A DNA stretch of 64,000 nt from Pseudonocardia humida (GTDB lineage Bacteria; Actinomycetota; Actinomycetes; Mycobacteriales; Pseudonocardiaceae), in contig NZ_JAGSOV010000010.1 in the NCBI RefSeq assembly GCF_023898865.1, positions 62,001 to 126,000 of the forward strand. Direction: 5' to 3'. Shown here in pieces: positions 7,519 to 15,993 of the stretch (the stretch's first letter is position 1; every line of letters starts with the position of its first letter). A model generated the notes under the pieces. That model saw only the letters and a program-made list of their open reading frames with translations, made no database searches and was not told the origin of the DNA. Made by a program: the position numbers and the translations under genes.

Positions 7519-9732
7519 ATGACCGCGATCGACGCGCAGATCGACATGGACACGTCGCTGGTCGACGTGATCGGCAAGAAGTCGGCCGACCTGCTGGCCG
7601 CCCAGCTGGAGATCGCCACGGTGGGCGACCTCGTGCGCCACTACCCCCGCCGCTACGTCGACCGCGGCAAGCTCACCGACATCGCGGGCCTGGAGCTGGG
7701 CGAGCACGCCACCGTGGTCGCCGAGGTCGAGCAGGCCACCCTGCGCCCGATGCGCTCGCGGCGGGGCAACCTGCTGGCCGTGGTCATCCGCGACGACCGC
7801 GGCGGCCGGCTGGACTGCACGTTCTTCAACGGCCACAGGCTCAAGAACCTGATCGTGCCCGGCACCCGGGCGCTGTTCGCGGGCAAGGTCGGCACGTTCA
7901 ACAAGAAGCTCCAGCTCACCCACCCGCAGTTCGAGCCGCTGGACGACGAGGAGTCCATCCGCCCGTTCATCTCGGTCTACCCGGCCACCGGCAAGCTCAG
8001 CTCCTGGATCATCGCCCGCTGCGTGCGCCAGGTCCTCGACGTCCTCGACGACCCGACCGACCCGCTGCCCGAGACGCTGCGCCGCCGCGAGGGGCTGGCC
8101 GAGCTCGGCAGGGCGCTGCGGCGCATCCACGTCCCGGAGACCGAGGCCGACATCCACGCGGCCAAGCACCGCCTGGTCTGGGACGAGGCGCTGGGCGTGC
8201 AGCTGGCCCTGGCGCTGCGCCGCCAGGCCACGGTCTCCCGCCCCGCCCCCGCCTGCCCCCCGGTGCCCGGCGGCCTGCTCGACGCCTTCGACGCGATGCT
8301 GCCCTTCACGCTGACCGACGGCCAGCGCGCCGTGGGCGCCGAGGTCTCCGCCGACCTGTCCCGCGACCACCCGATGAACCGCCTCGTGCAGGGCGACGTC
8401 GGCGCGGGCAAGACGATCGTCGCGCTGCGGGCGATGCTGCAGGTCGTCGACGGCGGCCAGCAGGCCGCCATGCTGGCGCCGACCGAGGTGCTGGCCGCCC
8501 AGCACGCCCGGTCGCTGCGCACCATGCTCGGCGGCCTCGGGCGGGCCGGGGAGCTCGGTGCCGCCGAGCTCGCCACCAAGGTCACCCTGCTGACCGGGTC
8601 CCTGGGGGCCAAGGCGCGCCGCGCGGCGCTGCTGGAGGCGCAGTCCGGGGAGGCCGGGATCGTCGTCGGCACGCACGCCCTCATCCAGGACCACGTCGGC
8701 TTCGCCGACCTCGGCCTGGTGGTCGTCGACGAGCAGCACCGCTTCGGCGTCGAGCAGCGCGATGCGCTGCGCGGGCGGGGTGAGCGCGCGCCGCACATGC
8801 TCGTCATGACGGCCACCCCGATCCCGCGCACCGTCGCGATGACCGTCTACGGCGACCTGGAGGTCTCCACGCTCAGCGAGCTGCCGCGCGGGCGCTCCCC
8901 GGTCGCCACCACCGTCGTGCCGCTGGCGGAGAAGCCGCAGTGGTTCGAGCGGGTGTGGCGGCGGGTCCGGGAGGAGGTCGCCGCCGGGCACCAGGCCTAC
9001 GTGGTGTTCCCGCGGGTGGGCGGCGGCGACAAGGCCGCGGACCTCGACCCGGACGCCGACCTGGTCGACCTCGACACCCCCGACGAGGGCGCCGACGCCG
9101 AGGAGGCCGGGCGCCGCGCGCCCCTCGCGGTCCTGGACATCGCGCCGAAGCTCACCGAGGGCGCCCTGGAGGGCCTGCGGCTGGGCATCCTGCACGGCAA
9201 GCTGCCGCCCGACGAGAAGGACGCGGTGATGCGGGCCTTCGAGGCCGCCGAGCTCGACGTGCTGCTGGCCACCACCGTCATCGAGGTCGGGGTCGACGTC
9301 CCCAACGCCACCGCCATGGTCATCCTCGACGCCGACCGGTTCGGCCTCTCCCAGCTGCACCAGCTGCGCGGTCGGGTCGGCCGCGGCTCGGCGCCGGGGG
9401 TGTGCCTGCTGGTCACCGACGTGCCCGAGGGCACCACCACCCGCGAGCGGCTCGACGCGGTCGCCTCCACCACCGACGGCTTCGAGCTGTCCCGGATCGA
9501 CCTGGAGCTGCGCCGCGAGGGCGACGTGCTCGGGGCGCTGCAGTCCGGGCGGCGCTCGGGGCTGCGGCTGCTCAGCCTGCTCCGCCACGAGGACGTCATC
9601 CGCAAGGCGCAGGTCTACGCCACCGACATCGTCGGGCACGATCCCGGCCTGGTCGAGCACCCCGGGCTCGCCGCGCTCGTGGGCGAGACGGTGGGCGACG
9701 AGGAGCGCGCGGCCTACCTCGACAAGGTCTGA
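7519..9732 (+). CDS. recG: ATP-dependent DNA helicase RecG
   Basis: This 737-residue SF2 helicase acts on branched DNA, regressing stalled forks and processing recombination intermediates. The N-terminal wedge/OB domain occupies about residues 1-250. Walker A GDVGAGKT is near residue 295 and the DEQH box (VVVDEQHRFG) near 404. Motif III TATPIPRT, motif V TTVIEVGVDVPNA and motif VI QLRGRVGRG all follow. The ATG lies 16 nt after the DAK gene stop, implying co-transcription. Its stop is only 4 bp from the stop of the convergent downstream gene. Confidence 0.97.
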   Translation: MTAIDAQIDMDTSLVDVIGKKSADLLAAQLEIATVGDLVRHYPRRYVDRGKLTDIAGLELGEHATVVAEVEQATLRPMRSRRGNLLAVVIRDDRGGRLDCTFFNGHRLKNLIVPGTRALFAGKVGTFNKKLQLTHPQFEPLDDEESIRPFISVYPATGKLSSWIIARCVRQVLDVLDDPTDPLPETLRRREGLAELGRALRRIHVPETEADIHAAKHRLVWDEALGVQLALALRRQATVSRPAPACPPVPGGLLDAFDAMLPFTLTDGQRAVGAEVSADLSRDHPMNRLVQGDVGAGKTIVALRAMLQVVDGGQQAAMLAPTEVLAAQHARSLRTMLGGLGRAGELGAAELATKVTLLTGSLGAKARRAALLEAQSGEAGIVVGTHALIQDHVGFADLGLVVVDEQHRFGVEQRDALRGRGERAPHMLVMTATPIPRTVAMTVYGDLEVSTLSELPRGRSPVATTVVPLAEKPQWFERVWRRVREEVAAGHQAYVVFPRVGGGDKAADLDPDADLVDLDTPDEGADAEEAGRRAPLAVLDIAPKLTEGALEGLRLGILHGKLPPDEKDAVMRAFEAAELDVLLATTVIEVGVDVPNATAMVILDADRFGLSQLHQLRGRVGRGSAPGVCLLVTDVPEGTTTRERLDAVASTTDGFELSRIDLELRREGDVLGALQSGRRSGLRLLSLLRHEDVIRKAQVYATDIVGHDPGLVEHPGLAALVGETVGDEERAAYLDKV

Positions 9733-9736
9733 CCGG

Positions 9737-10579
9737 TCAGGCCGGCAGCTGGCCGCGGGCGGCCTCGTCCAGGGCGGCCTGGGCGGGCAGCGGCACGTGC
9801 AGCACGCCCGTGGCGTCGAGCTTGGTGAGTTCGGCGCGGGCGCGGGTGTAGGCGGCGAGGCGCTCGGGCTCGATGTCGGAGTCGCGGGCCGTGGTCAGCA
9901 GCTTGATGATCCGTTCGACGGCGGCCCGCTCGGCGGGGTCGAGCCCGGAGAGCCGGATCCGCTCGGCGGCCTCGCGGGCGGCCCGCCAGGCCCGCTCGGC
10001 GCGGTCGACCGCGGCGACGAAGCGGCGGCCGTGCTCGGGGCCGGGGAACGCGTCGGTGTCCAGGGCCTGGGCCTCGGCGAAGGCGTCGACGAACCGGCCG
10101 GTGCTGGGCACCGTCACGTCGGCCAGCGCGGGCAGCCGCAGCACCCGCATCGCGTCGCACTCGAAGGCGGCGTACTCAGCGCGCAGCTGCTGGAAGCGTT
10201 GCTGGGCGTGGGCCCAGACCCGGTCCGGTCGGGGGAGGGCGGCCGGTCGGCCGGGAACGGGCGCGAGCCCGGCCGCGCCGCGGCGCAACTCGCGGCGGCG
10301 CCGGGCCCGGTGCCTGCCGACGCCGATCGCGATGGCCGCCACCATCAGCAGGGGTATCACGTTGATCAGCAGGAAGAGCCCGGCCATCGCGATGGCCAGC
10401 AGGCCCGCCGTCACGCCGAACACGATGGCCGCGGGCACCAGCATCGCCACGGCCACCGGGTACATCCGGCGGGAGCGCCCCGCGACCCTCGTGGACCGCC
10501 GGTGCGGCTCGCGGGCCCGGCGACCACCGGGCACACGGGCGTCGGTCGGGACGGGGCGGTTCACCGGTCGTCGGCGCAC
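9737..10579 (-). CDS. Unrecognised membrane-anchored helical protein (paralogue copy 1)
   Basis: I do not recognise this 280-residue protein. An Arg-rich N-terminus (~40 residues) leads into two hydrophobic segments (YPVAVAMLVPAAIVFGVTAG and LLAIAMAGLFLLINVIPLLM). A long helical cytoplasmic domain follows, with FVDAFAEAQALDTDAFPGP, ERIIKLLTTARDSD and a terminal LPAQAALDEAARGQLP. Copies 2 and 3 lie upstream on the same strand. GTG at 10579 was chosen because it sits at the end of a 19-bp element shared by all three copies, although its AAGGAGG is closer to the start than usual. ATG at 10465 is an alternative that drops the basic N-terminus. Confidence 0.72.
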   Translation of the reverse strand: MRRRPVNRPVPTDARVPGGRRAREPHRRSTRVAGRSRRMYPVAVAMLVPAAIVFGVTAGLLAIAMAGLFLLINVIPLLMVAAIAIGVGRHRARRRRELRRGAAGLAPVPGRPAALPRPDRVWAHAQQRFQQLRAEYAAFECDAMRVLRLPALADVTVPSTGRFVDAFAEAQALDTDAFPGPEHGRRFVAAVDRAERAWRAAREAAERIRLSGLDPAERAAVERIIKLLTTARDSDIEPERLAAYTRARAELTKLDATGVLHVPLPAQAALDEAARGQLPA

Positions 10580-10593
10580 CCCTCCTTGGTACC
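10575..10593 (-). promoter_or_regulatory. Shared 5' element of paralogue copy 1
   Basis: Read on the minus strand this is GGTACCAAGGAGGGGTGCG. It contains a near-perfect Shine-Dalgarno (AAGGAGG) running directly into the GTG start. It is identical to the element at 11456-11474. Confidence 0.6.
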
Positions 10594-10620
10594 TGAACAC
10601 CGGTGCCGCGCGCAGCGTCC

Positions 10621-11460
10621 TCAGGAGGGCAGTTGGCCGCGGGCGGCCTCCTCCAGCGCGGCCTGAGCGGGCAGCGGGACGTGCAGCACGCCGGTCTGGT
10701 CGAGCTTGAGCAGCTCGGCGCGGGCACGGGTGTAGGCGGCGAGGCGCTCGGGCTCGCTGTCGGAGTCGCGGGCGGTGGTCAGCAGCTTGATGATCCGCTC
10801 CACGCAGGCCCGCTCGCCCGGCGACAGCGTGGAGAGCCGGATCCGTTCGGCGGCGTCGCGCGCGGCGCCCCAGGCCCGCTCGGCGCCGTCCACGGCAGTG
10901 GTGAACCGCTCGGCGTGGCCGGGGCCGGGGAACGCGTCGGTGTCCAGGGCCTGGGCCTCGGCGAAGGCGTCGACGAACCGCGCGGTGCTGGGCACGGTGA
11001 CGTCGGCCAGCGCGGGCAGCCGCAGCACCTGCATGGGGTCGCACTCGTAGCCGGCGTAGGCGCCGCGCAGCTGCGCGAACCGCTGCTTGGCCCCCAGCCA
11101 CGCCCGGTCGGGCGGCGGGGCCGGCGGGGCGAGCGGGGGCACCTGCACGGCGGGGGAGGCGGTGAGCATTCGCCAGGCCAGGACGCGGTTGAGCACGACG
11201 AGCGCGAACAGGATGCCGATCAGGCCGAAACCGGGCGTGAGGGGCCCGGCCGTGGCCGCCGAGACGACCGCGAGCAGCGCGAGGAGCCCCGCGGCGTGCA
11301 CGACCGGTGCGGCCCGCGCGCCGCCGCGCCCCGGCCCGGGACGCCGTGCGCGCACCCGGTGCCGCTGGCGCCTGCGCCGCGCGGCCTCCTCGCGCAGCCT
11401 GCGTCCGTCCTCGAACGCGCGGAGGTCCCGGGGGCGGAACCGGGCCGGGTCGTGGCGCAC
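10621..11460 (-). CDS. Unrecognised membrane-anchored helical protein (paralogue copy 2)
   Basis: A 279-residue paralogue of copy 1 with the same layout: an Arg-rich N-terminus, two hydrophobic segments (HAAGLLALLAVVSAATAG and FGLIGILFALVVLNRVL) and the same C-terminal helical domain (FVDAFAEAQALDTDAFPGP, ERIIKLLTTARDSDSEPERLAAYTRARAEL). DNA over about 10925-11035 is nearly identical to copy 1 at 10045-10150, which suggests recent duplication or gene conversion. The membrane segments are diverged. The GTG start at 11460 abuts the shared 19-bp element. Function unknown. Confidence 0.72.
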   Translation of the reverse strand: MRHDPARFRPRDLRAFEDGRRLREEAARRRRQRHRVRARRPGPGRGGARAAPVVHAAGLLALLAVVSAATAGPLTPGFGLIGILFALVVLNRVLAWRMLTASPAVQVPPLAPPAPPPDRAWLGAKQRFAQLRGAYAGYECDPMQVLRLPALADVTVPSTARFVDAFAEAQALDTDAFPGPGHAERFTTAVDGAERAWGAARDAAERIRLSTLSPGERACVERIIKLLTTARDSDSEPERLAAYTRARAELLKLDQTGVLHVPLPAQAALEEAARGQLPS

Positions 11461-11474
11461 CCCTCCTTGGTACC
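11456..11474 (-). promoter_or_regulatory. Shared 5' element of paralogue copy 2
   Basis: Identical 19-bp copy of the element at 10575-10593, again ending on the predicted GTG start. Both are preceded on the minus strand by a CCGGTGT-like heptamer. Confidence 0.6.
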
Positions 11475-11524
11475 CGACACCGGCCGTGATCGGCACCCGT
11501 TCGGGGTGGCGGAACGAGCCCTCG

Positions 11525-11767
11525 TCAGCCGCGCTGGCGCGCGATCCCGCGCGCACGTCGGCCGGATCGGGCGAACTGGACGTGGCGGACCACCACGAGC
11601 GCCGTCGCCGCCCCCACCACCAGCAGCATCACCACGCCTGCCTTGGCCTGCACCGCCAGCGACAGGACCACCACCAGCGTGAGCACCAGCAGCACGTCGG
11701 CCGCGATGAGCAGCGCGAGCGTCGTGGCCCTGCTGCCTGCGTCGTCGACCTGGTGCGGGTCACTCAC
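11525..11767 (-). CDS. Small two-helix membrane protein, unknown function
   Basis: This 80-residue protein has two hydrophobic helices (ATTLALLIAADVLLVLTLVVV and GVVMLLVVGAATALVVV) and a basic C-terminus (RSGRRARGIARQRG). It lies between paralogue copies 3 and 2 on the same strand and could be co-transcribed with them. The GTG start at 11767 precedes SDPHQVDD. No family is recognised. It is short and high-GC, so confidence is moderate, but the hydrophobic pattern is clean. Confidence 0.6.
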   Translation of the reverse strand: MSDPHQVDDAGSRATTLALLIAADVLLVLTLVVVLSLAVQAKAGVVMLLVVGAATALVVVRHVQFARSGRRARGIARQRG

Positions 11768-11847
11768 GCGTCATTCGTACCGTCCCGCCCGGAACGGGTG
11801 ACGGCCACCCCTCCCACCGCGCCGTCCGGCTCGCTCCGACCGGTGCG

Positions 11848-12336
11848 TCAGGGCGGCAGCTCGCGCCGCGCGGCCGCGTCCAGAGCGGCCTGCGCGGGCA
11901 TCGGCACGTGCACGACGCCGGCGGCGTCGAGCCGCCCCAGCTCGGTGCGCGCCCTGGCGTAGGCGAGGCGGCGCTCGGGCTCGTTGTCGGAGTCGCGGGC
12001 GGTGGTGAGCAGCTTGACCACGCGCTCGACGGCCGCCCGTTCCGCCGGGTCGATGCCCTGCAGCCGGATGCGCTCGGCGGCGCCCACGGCGGCGCGCCAC
12101 GCCCGCCGGGCGGCGTCGGCGGCCTCGGTGAACGCCTCCCCGGTCCCCGGGCCGGGGAAGTGGTCGGTCAGCAGGGCCTGCGCCTCGGCGAAGGCGTCGA
12201 CGAAGCGCGCCGTGCCGGGCACCGAGACGTCGGTCAGCACGGGCAGCCGCAGCACCTCCACAGGCGGGGATCGCGGCGCGGACCCCGGTCGGCCGGTCGT
12301 TCCGCCGTCGGGCTCCTCGGCCGCTCCGCTCCGCAC
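11848..12336 (-). CDS. Shortened soluble paralogue (copy 3) of the tandem helical protein family
   Basis: This 162-residue protein aligns only to the C-terminal domain of copies 1 and 2: VEVLRLPVLTDVSVPGTARFVDAFAEAQ, VERVVKLLTTARDSDNEPE and MPAQAALDAAARRELPP. The two membrane helices and the linker are missing. The first ~25 residues are unrelated and low-complexity, so it looks like an internal deletion of an ancestral full-length gene. GTG at 12336 follows a one-mismatch copy of the shared 19-bp element. It is divergent from pyc. Function unknown; it may act as a soluble partner of the membrane-bound copies (inference). Confidence 0.7.
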   Translation of the reverse strand: MRSGAAEEPDGGTTGRPGSAPRSPPVEVLRLPVLTDVSVPGTARFVDAFAEAQALLTDHFPGPGTGEAFTEAADAARRAWRAAVGAAERIRLQGIDPAERAAVERVVKLLTTARDSDNEPERRLAYARARTELGRLDAAGVVHVPMPAQAALDAAARRELPP

Positions 12337-12350
12337 CCGTCCTTGGTACC
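12332..12350 (-). promoter_or_regulatory. Shared 5' element of paralogue copy 3
   Basis: Third copy of the 19-bp element, with one substitution in the Shine-Dalgarno part (AAGGACG). It lies at the same position relative to the predicted GTG. Confidence 0.55.
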
Positions 12351-12439
12351 GGAAGCGTGACGCGCTTCGCGCGGACCGGACGCGGCACCGCCGGTAACGT
12401 TCCCGCTGCCGCTCGTCCCACACCTGGTCAGGAGCCCGT

Positions 12440-15400
12440 GTGTTCCAGAAGTTGCTGGTAGCCAACCGCGGGGAGATCGCCATCCGCGCGTTCCGCGCCG
12501 CCTACGAGCTGGGCGTCTCGACGGTGGCGGTGTTCCCCTACGAGGACCGCAACTCCCTGCACCGGGCGAAGGCCGACGAGTCGTACCTGATCGGGGAGCG
12601 CGGCCACCCGGTGCGCGCCTACCTCGACGTCGACGAGGTCATCCGGGCCGCGCGCAAGGCGGGCGCCGACGCCGTCTACCCCGGCTACGGGTTCCTCTCC
12701 GAGAACCCCGACCTCGCCCAGGCCTGCGAGGACGCCGGGATCACGTTCGTCGGGCCGCCGCCGCGGGTGCTCGACCTGACCGGCAACAAGGCCAGGGCGA
12801 TCGGCGCGGCCCGCGAGGCCGGGGTGGCGGTGCTGCGCTCCTCGGAGCCGTCCACGGACGTCGAGACGCTGCTCGACGCCGCCTCCGACATCGGCTTCCC
12901 GGTCTTCGTCAAGGCGGTGGCCGGCGGCGGTGGGCGCGGGATGCGGCGGGTGGGCCAGTCCGACGAGCTGCGCGACGCGGTCGAGGCCGCGATGCGCGAG
13001 GCGGAGTCGGCGTTCGGCGACCCGACCGTCTACATCGAGCAGGCCGTGGTGAACCCGCGCCACATCGAGGTGCAGATCCTGGCCGACGGGCAGGGCGGCG
13101 TGTCGCACCTCTACGAGCGCGACTGCTCGGTGCAGCGCCGCCACCAGAAGGTGATCGAGATCGCCCCGGCGCCCAACCTGGACCCGGCGCTGCGCGAGCG
13201 CATCTGCGCCGACGCGGTGGCCTTCGCCCGGCACATCGGTTACGTCAACGCCGGGACCGTCGAGTTCCTGCTCGACGAGCGCGGCCAGCACGTGTTCATC
13301 GAGATGAACCCGCGCATCCAGGTCGAGCACACCGTCACCGAGCAGGTCACCGACCGCGACCTGGTGATCGCCCAGCTGCGCATCGCCTCGGGCATGAGCC
13401 TGCCCGAGCTGCGCCTCACCCAGGACGAGGTGCGGCTCAACGGCGCGGCCATGCAGTGTCGGGTGACCACCGAGGACCCGTCGAACGGGTTCCGCCCCGA
13501 CACCGGGACGATCTCGGCCTACCGCTCGCCCGGCGGTCCGGGCGTGCGCCTGGACGGCGGTACGACGCACACGGGCGCCGAGGTCAGCGCGCACTTCGAC
13601 TCGATGCTGGTCAAGCTGACCTGCTACGGCCACGACTTCCCGAACGCGGTGCGCCGGGCGCGGCGGGCGATCGCGGAGTTCCGGATTCGCGGGGTCTCGT
13701 CGAACCTGCCGTTCCTGGCCGCGGTGCTCGACGACCCGGACTTCCAGGCCGGCCGGGTGACCACGTCGTTCATCGACGAGCGCCCGGAGCTGCTGCGCGC
13801 GCGCCAGTCCGCCGACCGGGGCTCGCGCATCCTGAGCTACCTGGCCGAGGTCACGGTGAACCGGCCCAACGGTGAGCGCCCGCAGGTCATCGAGCCGGTG
13901 GACAAGCTGCCCGCCATCGACCTCTCGGCCGAGGCCCCGCCCGGGTCGCGCCAGCTGCTGCGCGAGCTCGGCCCGGAGGGGTTCGCCCGGCGGCTGCGCG
14001 AGCAGGTCCCGGTGGCGGTCACCGACACGACCTTCCGCGACGCCCACCAGTCGCTGCTGGCCACCCGGGTGCGCAGCCGCGACCTGCTGGCCGTGGCGCC
14101 CTACGTCGCGCGGTCGGTGCCCCAGCTGCTCAGCCTGGAGTGCTGGGGCGGGGCCACCTACGACGTGGCGCTGCGCTTCCTGGCCGAGGACCCGTGGGAG
14201 CGGCTGGCCGCGCTGAGCGAGGTGGTGCCCAACATCTGCACGCAGATGCTGCTGCGCGGGCGCAACACCGTCGGCTACACGCCCTACCCGACCGAGGTCA
14301 CCGACGCCTTCGTCTCCGAGGCCGCGCAGACGGGGATGGACATCTTCCGCATCTTCGACGCGCTCAACGACGTGGCCCAGATGCGCCCGGCCATCGACGC
14401 CGTAAGGGCGACCGGGACGGCCGTCGCCGAGGTCGCCCTCTGCTACACCGCCGACCTCTCCCACCCCGGCGAACGGCTCTACACGCTCGACTACTACCTG
14501 CGCCTGGCCGAGCAGATCGCCGAGGCGGGCGCGCACGTGCTGGCGATCAAGGACATGGCCGGGCTGCTGCGCCCGCCCGCGGCGCGGCGCCTGGTCACCG
14601 CGCTGCGCGAGCGCTTCGACCTGCCCGTTCACCTGCACACCCACGACACCGCGGGCGGCCAGCTCGCCACGCTGGTGGCCGCGATCGACGCCGGCGTCGA
14701 CGCCGTGGACGGCGCAGTCGCGTCGATGGCCGGCACGACCAGCCAGCCGTCGCTGTCGGCGCTGGTCGCCGCGACCGACCACACCGAGCGGGCCACCGGC
14801 CTCGACCTGCAGGCCGTGGGCGACCTGGAGCCGTACTGGGAGGCCGTGCGCAAGGTCTACGCCCCGTTCGAGTCCGGGCTGGCCTCGCCGACCGGGCGCG
14901 TCTACCACCACGAGATCCCCGGCGGGCAGCTGTCCAACCTGCGCCAGCAGGCCATCGCGCTGGGCCTGGGCGACCGCTTCGAGCTCATCGAGGACCTCTA
15001 CGCCGCCGCCGACCGGATGCTCGGCAGGCTGGTGAAGGTCACCCCGTCGTCGAAGGTCGTCGGCGACCTGGCGCTGCACCTGGTGGGCGCGGGCGTCTCG
15101 GCCGAGGACTTCGAGGCCGAGCCGGGCAAGTTCGACGTCCCGGACTCGGTGATCGGGTTCCTGCGCGGCGAGCTGGGCGACCCGCCCGGCGGCTGGCCGG
15201 AGCCCTTCCGCACCCGCGCCCTGGAGGGCAGGCCACCGGAGAAGGACGAGCCGGAGCTGAGCATCGCCGACCGCCGCGGTCTGCGCGACGACCGCCGCGC
15301 CACCCTGAACCGGCTGCTGTTCCCCGGCCCCACCAAGGAGTTCCTCGAGCACGTCGAGGCCCACGGCCGGACGTCGGTGCTGTCCACGAAGGACTTCCTC

Positions 15401-15826
15401 TACGGGCTGGAGCCGGAGACCGAGCACATCGTCGAGCTGGAGCCCGGGGTCATCCTGCTGATCACCCTGGAGGCCATCTCCGAGCCCGACGAGCGCGGCT
15501 ACCGCAACGTCATGGCCACCCTCAACGGCCAGATGCGCCCGGTGTCGGTGCGCGACCGGTCGATCGCCACCGACGTCAAGGCCGCGGAGAAGGCCGACCG
15601 CACCGACCCGCGCCACGTCGCGGCCCCCTTCGCCGGCGTGGTCACCCTGCAGGTCGCCGAGGGCGACGCGGTGCAGAGCGGGCAGACCGTGGCCACCATC
15701 GAGGCGATGAAGATGGAGGCCTCGATCACCGCCCAGCAGGGCGGGAAGGTCGCCAGGGTGGCGATCGGCAAGGTCCAGCAGGTCGAGGGCGGCGACCTGC
15801 TCCTGGAGCTGGCCGCCGAGGGCTGA
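12440..15826 (+). CDS. pyc: Pyruvate carboxylase
   Basis: This 1,128-residue biotin enzyme carboxylates pyruvate to oxaloacetate, replenishing the TCA cycle. The N-terminal biotin carboxylase domain (about 1-450) starts FQKLLVANRGEIAIRAFRA and has the glycine-rich ATP-grasp loop GGGGRGM and the HIEVQIL segment. The carboxyltransferase domain (about 530-800) has DTTFRDAHQSLLATR and the metal-binding HTHDTAGGQ. The biotinyl domain at the C-terminus has EAMKME with the target lysine at about 1091. GTG at 12440 has GGAG 5 nt upstream. It is divergent from paralogue copy 3. Confidence 0.97.
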   Translation: MFQKLLVANRGEIAIRAFRAAYELGVSTVAVFPYEDRNSLHRAKADESYLIGERGHPVRAYLDVDEVIRAARKAGADAVYPGYGFLSENPDLAQACEDAGITFVGPPPRVLDLTGNKARAIGAAREAGVAVLRSSEPSTDVETLLDAASDIGFPVFVKAVAGGGGRGMRRVGQSDELRDAVEAAMREAESAFGDPTVYIEQAVVNPRHIEVQILADGQGGVSHLYERDCSVQRRHQKVIEIAPAPNLDPALRERICADAVAFARHIGYVNAGTVEFLLDERGQHVFIEMNPRIQVEHTVTEQVTDRDLVIAQLRIASGMSLPELRLTQDEVRLNGAAMQCRVTTEDPSNGFRPDTGTISAYRSPGGPGVRLDGGTTHTGAEVSAHFDSMLVKLTCYGHDFPNAVRRARRAIAEFRIRGVSSNLPFLAAVLDDPDFQAGRVTTSFIDERPELLRARQSADRGSRILSYLAEVTVNRPNGERPQVIEPVDKLPAIDLSAEAPPGSRQLLRELGPEGFARRLREQVPVAVTDTTFRDAHQSLLATRVRSRDLLAVAPYVARSVPQLLSLECWGGATYDVALRFLAEDPWERLAALSEVVPNICTQMLLRGRNTVGYTPYPTEVTDAFVSEAAQTGMDIFRIFDALNDVAQMRPAIDAVRATGTAVAEVALCYTADLSHPGERLYTLDYYLRLAEQIAEAGAHVLAIKDMAGLLRPPAARRLVTALRERFDLPVHLHTHDTAGGQLATLVAAIDAGVDAVDGAVASMAGTTSQPSLSALVAATDHTERATGLDLQAVGDLEPYWEAVRKVYAPFESGLASPTGRVYHHEIPGGQLSNLRQQAIALGLGDRFELIEDLYAAADRMLGRLVKVTPSSKVVGDLALHLVGAGVSAEDFEAEPGKFDVPDSVIGFLRGELGDPPGGWPEPFRTRALEGRPPEKDEPELSIADRRGLRDDRRATLNRLLFPGPTKEFLEHVEAHGRTSVLSTKDFLYGLEPETEHIVELEPGVILLITLEAISEPDERGYRNVMATLNGQMRPVSVRDRSIATDVKAAEKADRTDPRHVAAPFAGVVTLQVAEGDAVQSGQTVATIEAMKMEASITAQQGGKVARVAIGKVQQVEGGDLLLELAAEG

Positions 15827-15832
15827 GCCGCG

Positions 15833-15904
15833 GTCGTCGCAGAGGCGGCCTGCTCGTCGCAGGGTCCACGGCCTCTGCGACGAGCACGGAGACTCTGCGA
15901 CGAC
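15833..15904. repeat. Nested palindromic element downstream of pyc
   Basis: Outer arms GTCGTCGCAGAG (15833-15844) and CTCTGCGACGAC (15893-15904) enclose inner arms GCTCGTCGCAG (15852-15862) and CTGCGACGAGC (15875-15885). The four blocks are variants of one ~11-bp motif. It could form a cruciform or a long hairpin and may terminate pyc. A family of mobile palindromes is an alternative. Confidence 0.6.
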
Positions 15905-15963
15905 GGCCTGGACCAGGACGGGGAGGCAGGCGGGGGCTGACCGGGTGGCAGACTCGGCGCACC

Positions 15964-15993
15964 ATGCCCGTCCCCGCCCCCCGCCCCCGATGA
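15964..15993 (+). CDS. Nine-codon leader ORF overlapping the rsmD start
   Basis: ATG at 15964 follows CAGACT (15949-15954) by 9 nt, so it could be the first codon of a leaderless transcript. It encodes MPVPAPRPR and ends in TGA overlapping the rsmD ATG (ATGA). It would allow translational coupling of rsmD, which lacks a good Shine-Dalgarno. Inference from position only. Confidence 0.4.
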   Translation: MPVPAPRPR

